A DNA stretch of 64,000 nucleotides from assembly GCA_040883315.1 (NCBI GenBank), contig JBFLKU010000011.1:248001-312000 (forward strand), written 5' to 3'. This document shows positions 7,201 to 14,882 of this stretch, one piece after another. A model generated the notes under the pieces. It did no database searches and was not told the origin of the DNA. It was given only the letters and a program-made list of their open reading frames with translations. The DNA comes from JAFGUF01 sp040883315. GTDB lineage: Bacteria; Bacillota; Clostridia; Christensenellales; UMGS416. The translations under genes and the position numbers were made by a program. Each line of letters starts with the position of its first letter. Position 1 is the first letter of the stretch.

Positions 7201-8268
7201 TCATTCCTCATTTCCCATTTTAGCCTGTCTATCCTCTATAATCAAAGGCTCTATTATATCGTCCAAATCTCCCTGCAGCACAGCGTCCAGCTTATATAGT
7301 GTCAGGTTAATCCTGTGGTCTGTCACCCTGCCCTGTGGATAGTTATATGTTCTTATTCTGCCGGATCTATCGCCAGAGCCTACCAGACCTTTTCTCTCCT
7401 CTGCTCTCTCGTTGGTTTTTTCAGTCTCCAGCATATCCATGATTCTGGTTTTCAGCACGCGCATTGCCTTTGCTTTGTTTTTTGTTTGGCTTTTCTCGTC
7501 CTGACATGTCACCATAATTCCCGTAGGCTCGTGGATAATTCTGATGGCAGATGATGTTTTGTTTACGTGCTGTCCGCCTGCTCCGCTGGCTCTGTATGTG
7601 TCAATACGTAGGTCTGCAGGGTTGATGTCGTAGTCCACGTCCTCAGCCTCTGGCATCACCACAACTGTTGCTGCACTGGTGTGTATTCTGCCGCCGCTTT
7701 CTGTTTCGGGTACTCTTTGCACTCTATGCCCGCCTGATTCGAATTTTAATCTGGAATATACGTTTTTTCCGGAAATCAAAACAGTTGCTTCCTTGCATCC
7801 GCCGATGTCAGTCTCGGATATATCCATTATCTCCGCAGTCCATTTATTTTTGTCCGCATAGTACATGTACATGCGCAGAAGAACCATGCCAAATAGCGCT
7901 GCTTCTTCGCCGCCTGTTCCTGCACGTATTTCCAAAACGACGTTTTTGTCGTCATTTTCATCCTTCGGTATCAAAAGCACTTTGATTTCTTCTTCCAGCT
8001 CTTTGGACTTTTCCTTTAATGGCTGCTGCTCTTCTTTGGCAAGCTCTATCATTTCCTTGTCATCAGATGCCAGTATTTCTTCTATTTCAGCCAAGTCTTC
8101 ATTAGCTTTTAGATATTCGTCTATTTTCTCTACAAGAGGTGCCAGCTCTGCCTGCTTTTTCAATGAATCTGTCCATTTTTTTTGGTCTTCCATTGCATCT
8201 GGCTGGGACAAAAACTGGTTTAGCTCCTCATATGTCGCTTTTATGCTTTTTACCTTTTCAATAAACAT
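7201..8268 (-). CDS. prfA: Peptide chain release factor 1
   Basis: A 355-residue class I release factor that reads UAA and UAG. The peptidyl-tRNA hydrolysis motif GGQ is in ASGAGGQHVNKTSSA, and the Gln is the target of the PrmC methylase encoded next door. The codon-recognition region contains VQRVPETESGGRIHTSAAT, the PxT-type loop of RF1 rather than the SPF of RF2. The C-terminal IRTYNYPQGRVTDHRI is also typical. Length matches the family (about 355). It is the last gene of a minus-strand cluster rpmE-DUF1385-prmC-prfA, 23 bases after prmC. Confidence 0.97.
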   Translation of the reverse strand: MFIEKVKSIKATYEELNQFLSQPDAMEDQKKWTDSLKKQAELAPLVEKIDEYLKANEDLAEIEEILASDDKEMIELAKEEQQPLKEKSKELEEEIKVLLIPKDENDDKNVVLEIRAGTGGEEAALFGMVLLRMYMYYADKNKWTAEIMDISETDIGGCKEATVLISGKNVYSRLKFESGGHRVQRVPETESGGRIHTSAATVVVMPEAEDVDYDINPADLRIDTYRASGAGGQHVNKTSSAIRIIHEPTGIMVTCQDEKSQTKNKAKAMRVLKTRIMDMLETEKTNERAEERKGLVGSGDRSGRIRTYNYPQGRVTDHRINLTLYKLDAVLQGDLDDIIEPLIIEDRQAKMGNEE

Positions 8269-8291
8269 ATTTATTAGTCCGTTTCCTTATA

Positions 8292-9107
8292 TCAGTTAGT
8301 ATTGTTTTTCTTTTGCCCAATAACCACCCTTGGTATATTGGCAAAATCATTTTTTATTATAATTTCTTCAAAATTTTTTTCAAGTAGTTTTTTCACATCT
8401 TCTGCCTGATGTATGCCGATCTCCACCGCAAGATATCCACAATTTGCGACATTTTTGTGCATAACTGAAAGCAATCTATAGAAATCCAGTCCATCTGTGC
8501 CTCCGTATAATGCATTCTCTGGCTCGAAGTTTACCACGGATTTATCCAGCTGCTTCATATCCTCTGCCGGTATATATGGTGGATTAGAAACGATGATATC
8601 ATAACTTCCTTCAATATCTTTCATATCTAACAGCAGGAATTCAACATCCAGGTTTAATCGTTTTGCGTTTTCTTTTGCCAAATCTATTGCATCTTTCGAA
8701 ATATCGCAAAGAGTCACATTTGCATCTGGCAGCATATGCTTTATGTATAGCCCGATGCAGCCTGTTCCGCAGCCGATATCTATAATCTTCGGATTTACTA
8801 TTTTTTTAGCTAAATCCAAAGTTTCCAATGCCAAAATTTCAGTTTCTGGACGTGGAATCAATGCTCTTTTATCAACCAATAGATTTATGTCGATAAAATC
8901 CCATGTACCAAGTATATATTGTATCGGCTCGTTGCTTTGCAGCCTTTTTATATAATCATCCAAATCAGCTGTTTGCTTTTCAGATAGATGAATTTCATCT
9001 AATAGCAAAAGCCTGCTGTATGAATTATCCAGTACCTTTTCCAGAAGCAAAATAATATCTGTCTGCTCAATTGCAGGATATTTATTTATCAGTTGGTTCA
9101 GCTTCAT
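8292..9107 (-). CDS. prmC: Release factor glutamine N5-methyltransferase
   Basis: PrmC (HemK) methylates the Gln of the GGQ motif of release factors. The protein has an N-terminal helical domain, ALIPRPETE linking to a Rossmann core with IIDIGCGTGCIGLYI (motif I), and the catalytic NPPY in IIVSNPPYIPAEDM. The start at 9107 (MKLNQL) gives 271 residues, close to the family's 275-290, with a 26-base overlap with the DUF1385 gene. A longer frame reaching 9176 would add 23 very basic residues (KNKRLQRLQKRHKKLK) and overlap the upstream gene by 95 bases; I consider that less likely. Gene order prmC-prfA is the usual one. Confidence 0.95.
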   Translation of the reverse strand: MKLNQLINKYPAIEQTDIILLLEKVLDNSYSRLLLLDEIHLSEKQTADLDDYIKRLQSNEPIQYILGTWDFIDINLLVDKRALIPRPETEILALETLDLAKKIVNPKIIDIGCGTGCIGLYIKHMLPDANVTLCDISKDAIDLAKENAKRLNLDVEFLLLDMKDIEGSYDIIVSNPPYIPAEDMKQLDKSVVNFEPENALYGGTDGLDFYRLLSVMHKNVANCGYLAVEIGIHQAEDVKKLLEKNFEEIIIKNDFANIPRVVIGQKKNNTN

Positions 9108-10266
9108 TTGTGTCTTCAGCTTCTTGTGCCTTTTTTGCAGCCTCTGCAGCCTTTTGTTTTTCCAGTTCTTTATCAAAGTCTATAATTGTATATTCTTTTT
9201 TAGGTGCTGGGGTCACTTCTTCTGCATTTTCATCAGTTTCTGCATCTGCAAATGTTTCTGCAGGCTCAGTCTCTTCTTCTTGGTATCTTGGGCTTACATG
9301 CTTGAATTCTTCCGGTGCATATTCATCAAATAAATCATCATCCAAAACAGAAAGAGCTGATATTATGGCAGCTGCCACCATTCCGTCATCCGGCTCGTTT
9401 GTTGTCAGCTTTTGCACCTGCATGCCGGGCCAGCGCAGTATTCTGACCAGCAGATTGTTTTTGTTTGCTAGTCCCATCAGTATTTCATATGAAATAGACG
9501 CGACAACTGGCAACAGAACTATTCTCATGATAATTCTTTCCCACCATAGCTGGCCTTCCCATCCTGTCAGGGAGAATACTATTACAGAAACCAACATTAT
9601 AAACACCAAAAATGATGTTCCGCATCTAGGGTGCTTTGTAGTATAGGACTGCACATTTTCTACAGTCAGCTTTTTGCCGGCTTCAAATGCATTTATGGTT
9701 TTATGCTCTGCACCATGGAACCCAAAGAATCTTTTAATATCCTTCATTTGAGATATTGCAACAATATAGCCTATAAATATTAATATTCTCACTAGGCCTT
9801 CTATCAGATTAACAGCAAGAGAATTTGTGATACTTTTGCTTATCCATGAAGTCAAAAGATTCGGAAGAATGATAAAGAGAACTACAGCAAAGCCTATTCC
9901 TAAAAATATTGCGATGCTCATGGCAATGTCCATAATGTCTTTGCCTGTTTTTTCTGCCAGCCACTTTTCAAATTTGCTTGGCTCTTCTTCCTCTATTCCC
10001 AGCATCTGCACAGAGTCATTAAGGCTGGTTATTCCCAGCTTCATTATATCTACAAAGTTGGTTACGCCACGCACAAATACCCATTTTTTGTACCAAGGCT
10101 TGCCCTTTGCTTTAGATGATGTTTTATAATTTTTTAGATTATATACTTTTTCGGATTTCCGTATAGCGATGGATGTGGCTTCGCCGTTGCGCATCATCAC
10201 GCCTTCCATCACAGCTTGCCCTCCTATGCTAGGCAGCTTTCTTTTTGTATCTTTCATGTATTTCAC
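9082..10266 (-). CDS. DUF1385 membrane protein (YqhQ-like)
   Basis: A 394-residue membrane protein. The N-terminal SIGGQAVMEGVMMRNGEA is the DUF1385 signature. Hydrophobic segments follow near residues 120-145, 155-175 and 220-275, with GAEHKTINAFEAG and HPRCGTSFLVFIM between them. The C-terminal tail (about residues 310-394) is acidic and alanine-rich and probably disordered or coiled. The function of the family is not established; it is nearly always near prmC and prfA in Clostridia, as here. A terminator for rpmE (10302-10324) lies just upstream, so this gene may need its own promoter or read-through. Confidence 0.93.
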   Translation of the reverse strand: MKYMKDTKRKLPSIGGQAVMEGVMMRNGEATSIAIRKSEKVYNLKNYKTSSKAKGKPWYKKWVFVRGVTNFVDIMKLGITSLNDSVQMLGIEEEEPSKFEKWLAEKTGKDIMDIAMSIAIFLGIGFAVVLFIILPNLLTSWISKSITNSLAVNLIEGLVRILIFIGYIVAISQMKDIKRFFGFHGAEHKTINAFEAGKKLTVENVQSYTTKHPRCGTSFLVFIMLVSVIVFSLTGWEGQLWWERIIMRIVLLPVVASISYEILMGLANKNNLLVRILRWPGMQVQKLTTNEPDDGMVAAAIISALSVLDDDLFDEYAPEEFKHVSPRYQEEETEPAETFADAETDENAEEVTPAPKKEYTIIDFDKELEKQKAAEAAKKAQEAEDTNEAEPTDK

Positions 10267-10301
10267 CTTAATTCTATTTTACTCTATAAATAAGCAAAAA
10301 A

Positions 10302-10324
10302 GCAGAACGATAGTAACGTCCTGC
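10302..10324 (-). terminator. Terminator after rpmE
   Basis: Minus strand: GCAGGACG, 7-base loop, CGTTCTGC (one G-U pair), followed by TTTTTTGC. It lies between rpmE and the DUF1385 gene and may be partial, since the genes are close and on the same strand. Confidence 0.6.
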
Positions 10325-10348
10325 ATTATTGCACCAGTAATTTCATAT

Positions 10349-10546
10349 TTACATTCCGTAACGGTTTTTGAAACGGTCTACACGTCCGCCTGTATCTACA
10401 AGCTTTTGTTTTCCAGTATAGAAAGGATGACATTTTGAACAAATTTCAACTTTTACTTCCTCTTTATTGGACATTGTTTCAAAAGTTTCGCCGCATGCAC
10501 ACTTTACTACAGCTTTTGTGTATTCTGGATGTATTTCTTGCCTCAT
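10349..10546 (-). CDS. rpmE: 50S ribosomal protein L31 (bL31, zinc-binding type)
   Basis: A 65-residue protein beginning MRQEIHPEYTKAVVKCACG. The four zinc ligands are seen as CAC near residue 16 and CSKC near residue 36, followed by HPFYTGKQKLVDTGGRVDRF, the standard bL31 core. The C-x-C and C-x2-C pairs make it the zinc-containing (C+) form. The ATG at 10546 is preferred because AGGTGA sits five bases upstream; a GTG at 10564 in frame lacks such a site. It follows secG on the same strand and ends in a terminator. Confidence 0.96.
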   Translation of the reverse strand: MRQEIHPEYTKAVVKCACGETFETMSNKEEVKVEICSKCHPFYTGKQKLVDTGGRVDRFKNRYGM

Positions 10547-10601
10547 ATTATTCACCTGCCTCACTTTTGGCTTTTTGTCTTAAAAATTAAAACCTAATTT
10601 C

Positions 10602-10844
10602 TTAAACTAGTTTTTCTACCACTGTCAAACCAACACACAATATCATAAGCAATGCTGCAGATATTTTTGTGTATCTTTTTAATTTTGCTGTTTTTGTACG
10701 CTTTGAGAACGCACCATACTCTGAATCGCCGCCTACCATGCCGGCTAAACCGCCAGATTGACCTTCCTGCATCAGAACAACAGCAATTAAAACAGCAGCA
10801 TCAATTGCAATTAATATATATAGTGCTATTATTAATATGTTCAT
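10602..10844 (-). CDS. secG: Preprotein translocase subunit SecG
   Basis: An 80-residue protein with two membrane helices (residues about 3-25 and 55-76) separated by the conserved cytoplasmic loop VVLMQEGQSGGLAGMVGGDS. SecG binds SecY and helps SecA-driven export. Length and the QEGxSGGL phrase are characteristic. It has its own promoter (10911-10940) and a leader with a TTGTAATT/AATTACAA hairpin. The gene order secG-rnr-smpB known from many Firmicutes is not kept; rpmE follows instead. Confidence 0.93.
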   Translation of the reverse strand: MNILIIALYILIAIDAAVLIAVVLMQEGQSGGLAGMVGGDSEYGAFSKRTKTAKLKRYTKISAALLMILCVGLTVVEKLV

Positions 10845-10910
10845 TTATAGTTCCTTTCACTATTGTAATTACCCTCGAAATTACAATCTATGGATTTTCA
10901 GACAATGCTC

Positions 10911-10940
10911 ATTATAGCATACTAGTTATCTAATAATCAA
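10911..10940 (-). promoter_or_regulatory. Promoter of secG
   Basis: Minus-strand -35 TTGATT (10935-10940), 18-base spacer, -10 TATAAT (10911-10916) preceded by TGC (extended -10). The leader of about 60 bases holds an 8-bp hairpin (10863-10870 with 10879-10886) ahead of the GAAAGGAAC ribosome binding site. Confidence 0.65.
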
Positions 10941-11002
10941 GATAAATTTTCATGAAGTTTTATGACTTTAAAATTATCATGAATATACTGTATAGCTATG
11001 TT

Positions 11003-11140
11003 TCAGCTGATTGCCGTATTTATTATAACAAGTACTGTAGTCAGTATAAGACCAGCGGCAAGAATGCTGACAAAAATCAGATTTTTTCTTTGTCTTTTTT
11101 CTTTACCGGTTAGTTTTTTCTTTTTCTTTGTGGTTGCCAC
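11003..11140 (-). CDS. Small single-pass membrane protein, 45 residues
   Basis: A GTG at 11140, six bases after a strong AGAGGTG site, opens a 45-codon frame ending TGA at 11003. The protein has a very basic N-terminus (KKKKK, then GKEKRQRK, residues 5-19) and one hydrophobic helix of about 22 residues (LIFVSILAAGLILTTVLVII, residues 21-40), so it should sit in the membrane with the basic end inside. It is unnamed to me. SecE has a similar layout but its conserved Trp/Pro motif is missing. It lies between the AgrC-like kinase and secG on the same strand. Confidence 0.65.
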   Translation of the reverse strand: MATTKKKKKLTGKEKRQRKNLIFVSILAAGLILTTVLVIINTAIS

Positions 11141-11209
11141 GGATTTCACCTCTTTTCGAATATTTTTATTATAATAAATAAAAATTAATTGTCAAATATC
11201 TTATTGAAA

Positions 11210-12505
11210 TTATTCGTTTATTACTATACATTGTGTTATAAGATTATCTTGAATTTCTGTATTCAGATAAAAATTAGGGTATTTTTCTATAATCTGCTTC
11301 AGGTTAGATAGCCCATGCCCTGTGCCAGTTTTGTTTTTGGTGGATGCTTTGCCGCTAAAAAGCTGCTGCAGAGTGGGCATATCGTTGGGGCAGCTATTTT
11401 GAACCACTATCATTTTGGATTGGTCTTTGGATACAAGACCTATTCGCAATTCAGGTAGTTGGCACTTTTCAGCGCCTTGTATGGCGTTGTCAATCAGTAT
11501 ACCTAGCATGCTGGATAAATCTATTGTGTCGGCTTCTGTTATGCTCATATTTTCATGAACATCAAGTATAGGGTTTAGGTTCTTTTCGTTTGCCTGTATC
11601 AGCTTGCAGTATATCAGGCTCTTTATTTCCGGCTGTGAAATATTGGAGAGAGCCAAAAGATTTTTTTCATCTAGCACATGTCTTTTTTTGTACTTCATTA
11701 TCTTATCGTTGAAGTATTCTTCAAGCTTGGGCATATTATTATTTTCTATATAGTGTGCCATAGTAAGCATTATATTGTTGTTTTCATGCATCACCCTGTG
11801 GAGCTCGTCGCACAAAACTTCCAGCTCTTTGGTGTAATGTTTCAGATTTGCCTGCTCTTCTTCTTTCAGCTGAATCATCATGTCCTTTTTAGCTATTTTG
11901 TAAAGTGCAATCAGCGTGATAGCCAATGCCAGATAGCATACAAAATATATTCCTAAGCTTAAAATATCGTCCTTCATGCGAATAATTCGGATGCCCGAAA
12001 GAGTGACAACAAATACAACCAACGAAAGGAAAACCGATAGTATTTCAAATAGCTTTATTCGATGGTTTATTTTATCGTATCTATTGGTTAATAAATAGAT
12101 GATTTTTGTAAATAAAGAAACAAACAGCAGTATTGAAAGGCTCATAGCGCAGAAGACTAAGAAATTATCGTCGCCCAATTCAAAAACAGACCTATCTAAA
12201 TGAATCATCAAATGAATCATCAAATTTACTAAAAATTCGGATAATATTACTATTAATATTGTACCCATAGATATTAGTATGCTTTTTAATATACTTTTGT
12301 TTTCTATATATGCATATACAATTACTAATGGTATTACAATCAATCCCTCTAGATCTGTACTTATAAGCCCAGCACTAAAGCTTAAAATTGAAATTACAAA
12401 AGTTGAAATTACAGGGAACCAAGCTTTTTTTTTCTTGCCTAATAGATTTGAAACACCTATCATTACCACGGCAACTCTTATTAATGATTTTAAAAATATA
12501 AGCAT
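11210..12505 (-). CDS. Sensor histidine kinase of the AgrC-like GHKL class (orphan)
   Basis: A 431-residue protein with six or seven hydrophobic segments in the first 200 residues, then a cytoplasmic kinase. The likely phospho-acceptor His is in LHRVMHENNNIMLTM, which lines up with the R-H-D-x-x-N-I motif of AgrC kinases. The ATPase part shows the N box (LGILIDNAIQGAEKC) and the G box (GTGHGLSNLKQIIEKYP). Such kinases usually sense peptides and phosphorylate a LytTR response regulator, but no regulator or peptide gene is nearby. The ribosome binding site is AGAGGT, reached from the promoter at 12523-12537 with a leader of only about 12 bases. Confidence 0.85.
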   Translation of the reverse strand: MLIFLKSLIRVAVVMIGVSNLLGKKKKAWFPVISTFVISILSFSAGLISTDLEGLIVIPLVIVYAYIENKSILKSILISMGTILIVILSEFLVNLMIHLMIHLDRSVFELGDDNFLVFCAMSLSILLFVSLFTKIIYLLTNRYDKINHRIKLFEILSVFLSLVVFVVTLSGIRIIRMKDDILSLGIYFVCYLALAITLIALYKIAKKDMMIQLKEEEQANLKHYTKELEVLCDELHRVMHENNNIMLTMAHYIENNNMPKLEEYFNDKIMKYKKRHVLDEKNLLALSNISQPEIKSLIYCKLIQANEKNLNPILDVHENMSITEADTIDLSSMLGILIDNAIQGAEKCQLPELRIGLVSKDQSKMIVVQNSCPNDMPTLQQLFSGKASTKNKTGTGHGLSNLKQIIEKYPNFYLNTEIQDNLITQCIVINE

Positions 12506-12522
12506 TTTATACCTCTGATTTA

Positions 12523-12641
12523 GGATTATATCATATTAAAATAGCTAAATATATATACTATGTCAATTTTATTGCTAAAAAAGACTGCGACCATATGTAT
12601 AATAAAATATTAGTTATTAAAAATCAAATATGATATAATCC
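12523..12641. promoter_or_regulatory. Divergent promoter region with mirrored 15-base -10 elements
   Basis: The 15 bases AATATGATATAATCC occur at 12627-12641 on the plus strand and, exactly, on the minus strand at 12523-12537. Each contains an extended -10 (TGATATAAT). One drives the kinase gene leftward, the other the 733-residue protein gene rightward. No clear -35 boxes were seen. Confidence 0.55.
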
Positions 12642-12646
12642 AATAT

Positions 12647-14848
12647 ATGAAAAAGATAATCGTAATATTATTAATTATAGTAATAATAGCTTTGCCTATA
12701 TATTTAGTGTACAGCAATCAAAGCACAGAGGATGATTTCTATACACAGCTTAATGATTTCAATATTTTGCTGAAAGAGCAGCAATATGAGCAAGCAAAAG
12801 GAATGTACAGCAACGCATCAAATACACTAAAGGCAAACTACAATATTTCGCTGGAAGAGCACGCCGGCAATCTGATAACCGAGGCAAAAAAGGCAGGCAG
12901 CACACAGGCAGCATTAGATTTATTATATGCATACACAGAGATAGGATTTACCAGCAGCAGCATAGAAAGCGAAATAACGCACTATGAAGCACTTCTGCAG
13001 TCAAACTATATTTTTCAAAAGGGATTAGATTTTTATAACAATCAGGATTATGAAAATGCCATAGACTGCTTTAAGGACGTACTGGAATATGATGAAAACT
13101 ACAGTACAGCACAGGAATATATAAACACATATCAAAGCTATAATCTGGCATGGAGGCAGGCGAAGGATGAAAATCTATATGGGCGCTCACCCGAGCCAAA
13201 CTCTGTGGCATTCAAAAGCAACAATATGTATATTCCCTATGAGTTTGACAACTCTGTGGCTATACTAAAAATAAATTCATCCACTTACTCTATTTTGTCA
13301 TTTCCCATTGCATCCAGCAAAAATGAATCAAGGATATCAAATATCAATATAGTTGGTGACTATATTTTCTTCCTGCTGGAGCAAAGAAACCACAACACAG
13401 AAAGCGGAACACAAACAGGCGTATATAGGATATCTATAAATGGTGAAAACCTAACAAAGATTACTGACTGCGACTATACATATCTGATCACCTATCAGGA
13501 TAAATTCTATGCAGTATCCCCATCGAAGGGGCTGATTGCTGCGGATAATTACTTTACGAGTGAAGAAGTGCTGGTGGAAACAGAGGACGATATAATTGAT
13601 GTTCACATGGTGGATGATGGAATATACTATACCATTGACCAAAAAGACAGCGATATAAACATCCACTATTTTTACAACGGAGAAACATCAGAAGCAATAG
13701 ATGAAGATGTGAATATGCATTATTATGATTATGAACAAGGCAAGATAATTTATTATGATATAAATGCAGTTCATGAATATTTCTATTATTATAAAAGCCC
13801 AAACAAAAATCAGATATTTGCAGGAGATATGTATAAATTCTACGGCATGCTGAACAATAACCTGATATTTACATACACAGGGGATTATCAGCAGGAATGT
13901 ATTCGCGTGAAAAGCATAGACACATATATCACGTCCTACAAAGCGGACCAAAGAGAAATATCATATGTGCCTATGGGCATATGCTATGAAACAGGATATA
14001 TTCTGCTAAAATCAGAGGACGGAATATCGCTGACAAAGGAGAATATGCGAATCGAGCAAAACCTAACTCTGCCCCATCTCAATAGCTCTGTTTTATCAGA
14101 AAACCAAAAAAATATTACCGAGGTAGATACAGAAAGCTACTACAGCACCCAAGCACAGACCAAAGAATACGAAAACAGATGGGTCTACTCCGATGAAAAC
14201 ATAAATATAAGCACAGAAAAAGTATATTTGGAGGAGCTAGAGAGCACAGTATACATATCGCACGTATACACAAAAGATTTCTTGTGGCTTAAAAGCAACG
14301 AAATAAGCAGGCTGCAAAAGCCAAGCGATGCAGACGAGGACATGGCGTGGAGCATGGCAGGAAGCGCATACAATGCAAAGCCCGAATTTATTAACGAAGA
14401 TAGGGGCATACTGTCGCAGGATGTGTGCATATATAATGTGGATGGCATGATGATAGCCTACAGAGCCAGCAATGTGATACCCGCAGAAAAAGTGCTGGCA
14501 GCGGAAGTTTTGCACGTGTTTTCCGGCGGCACTATTCTATTGGAAAACTACAGCATAACAAACGACTGCCAAAAAGACGGAGGCAAGACCGACGGAAGGT
14601 CTGCAATAGGCATGGTGGAGCCGGGGCACTATGTAGTGATAGTATCGGAAAAGCCTACGAACAAAAATAAAGGTCTCTCACTCTACTCTATGGCAAGGCT
14701 TTTTGAAGAGGAAAAATGCCAAAGTGCCTACTGCTTTGATAATGACTATTTGTATGCAGACGCATTTAGCGAAAACATATATGAGAAATTAATTAAAAAT
14801 GAAGATTTAAGAAGATATAATCAAATATTGTTTTACAAGAAAGACTAA
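12647..14848 (+). CDS. Membrane-anchored protein with TPR-like repeat, propeller-like middle and degraded phosphodiester-glycosidase (NAGPA) domain
   Basis: A 733-residue protein. Residues 1-23 form a membrane anchor; residues about 30-165 are helical with a TPR-like unit (YNNQDYENAIDCFKDVLEYD). Residues about 190-480 look like a beta-propeller of the DUF5050 kind (YRISINGENLTKITD). The last 200 residues resemble the phosphodiester glycosidase family: SMAGSAYNAKPEF for the usual NGGFF step (about 569), VFSGGTILLENY, GRSAIGM for the RTAIG motif (about 650) and LSLYSMARLFEEEKC. The glycine-rich LDGGGSS motif is replaced by AYCFDNDYLY (about 698), so catalysis is doubtful. The ATG lies seven bases after a TATAAT box with no ribosome binding site. 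Confidence 0.7.
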   Translation: MKKIIVILLIIVIIALPIYLVYSNQSTEDDFYTQLNDFNILLKEQQYEQAKGMYSNASNTLKANYNISLEEHAGNLITEAKKAGSTQAALDLLYAYTEIGFTSSSIESEITHYEALLQSNYIFQKGLDFYNNQDYENAIDCFKDVLEYDENYSTAQEYINTYQSYNLAWRQAKDENLYGRSPEPNSVAFKSNNMYIPYEFDNSVAILKINSSTYSILSFPIASSKNESRISNINIVGDYIFFLLEQRNHNTESGTQTGVYRISINGENLTKITDCDYTYLITYQDKFYAVSPSKGLIAADNYFTSEEVLVETEDDIIDVHMVDDGIYYTIDQKDSDINIHYFYNGETSEAIDEDVNMHYYDYEQGKIIYYDINAVHEYFYYYKSPNKNQIFAGDMYKFYGMLNNNLIFTYTGDYQQECIRVKSIDTYITSYKADQREISYVPMGICYETGYILLKSEDGISLTKENMRIEQNLTLPHLNSSVLSENQKNITEVDTESYYSTQAQTKEYENRWVYSDENINISTEKVYLEELESTVYISHVYTKDFLWLKSNEISRLQKPSDADEDMAWSMAGSAYNAKPEFINEDRGILSQDVCIYNVDGMMIAYRASNVIPAEKVLAAEVLHVFSGGTILLENYSITNDCQKDGGKTDGRSAIGMVEPGHYVVIVSEKPTNKNKGLSLYSMARLFEEEKCQSAYCFDNDYLYADAFSENIYEKLIKNEDLRRYNQILFYKKD

Positions 14849-14850
14849 AA

Positions 14851-14876
14851 AAAGGATAGACATTTGTCTATCCTTT
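14851..14876. terminator. Bidirectional terminator
   Basis: AAAGGATAGAC, loop ATTT, GTCTATCCTTT: an 11-bp perfect stem between two convergent genes. An A-tract upstream and T-rich bases downstream make it usable on both strands. Confidence 0.8.
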
Positions 14877-14882
14877 CTAATA

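Noticed and set aside
9108..9176. N-terminal extension of prmC
   Set aside because: Very basic low-complexity residues, 95-base overlap with the upstream gene and no similarity to the PrmC N-terminus; MKLNQL start at 9107 preferred.
14510..14525. TTTTGCACGTGTTTTC as a second parS
   Set aside because: Only the central CACGTG matches; flanks differ from the consensus.
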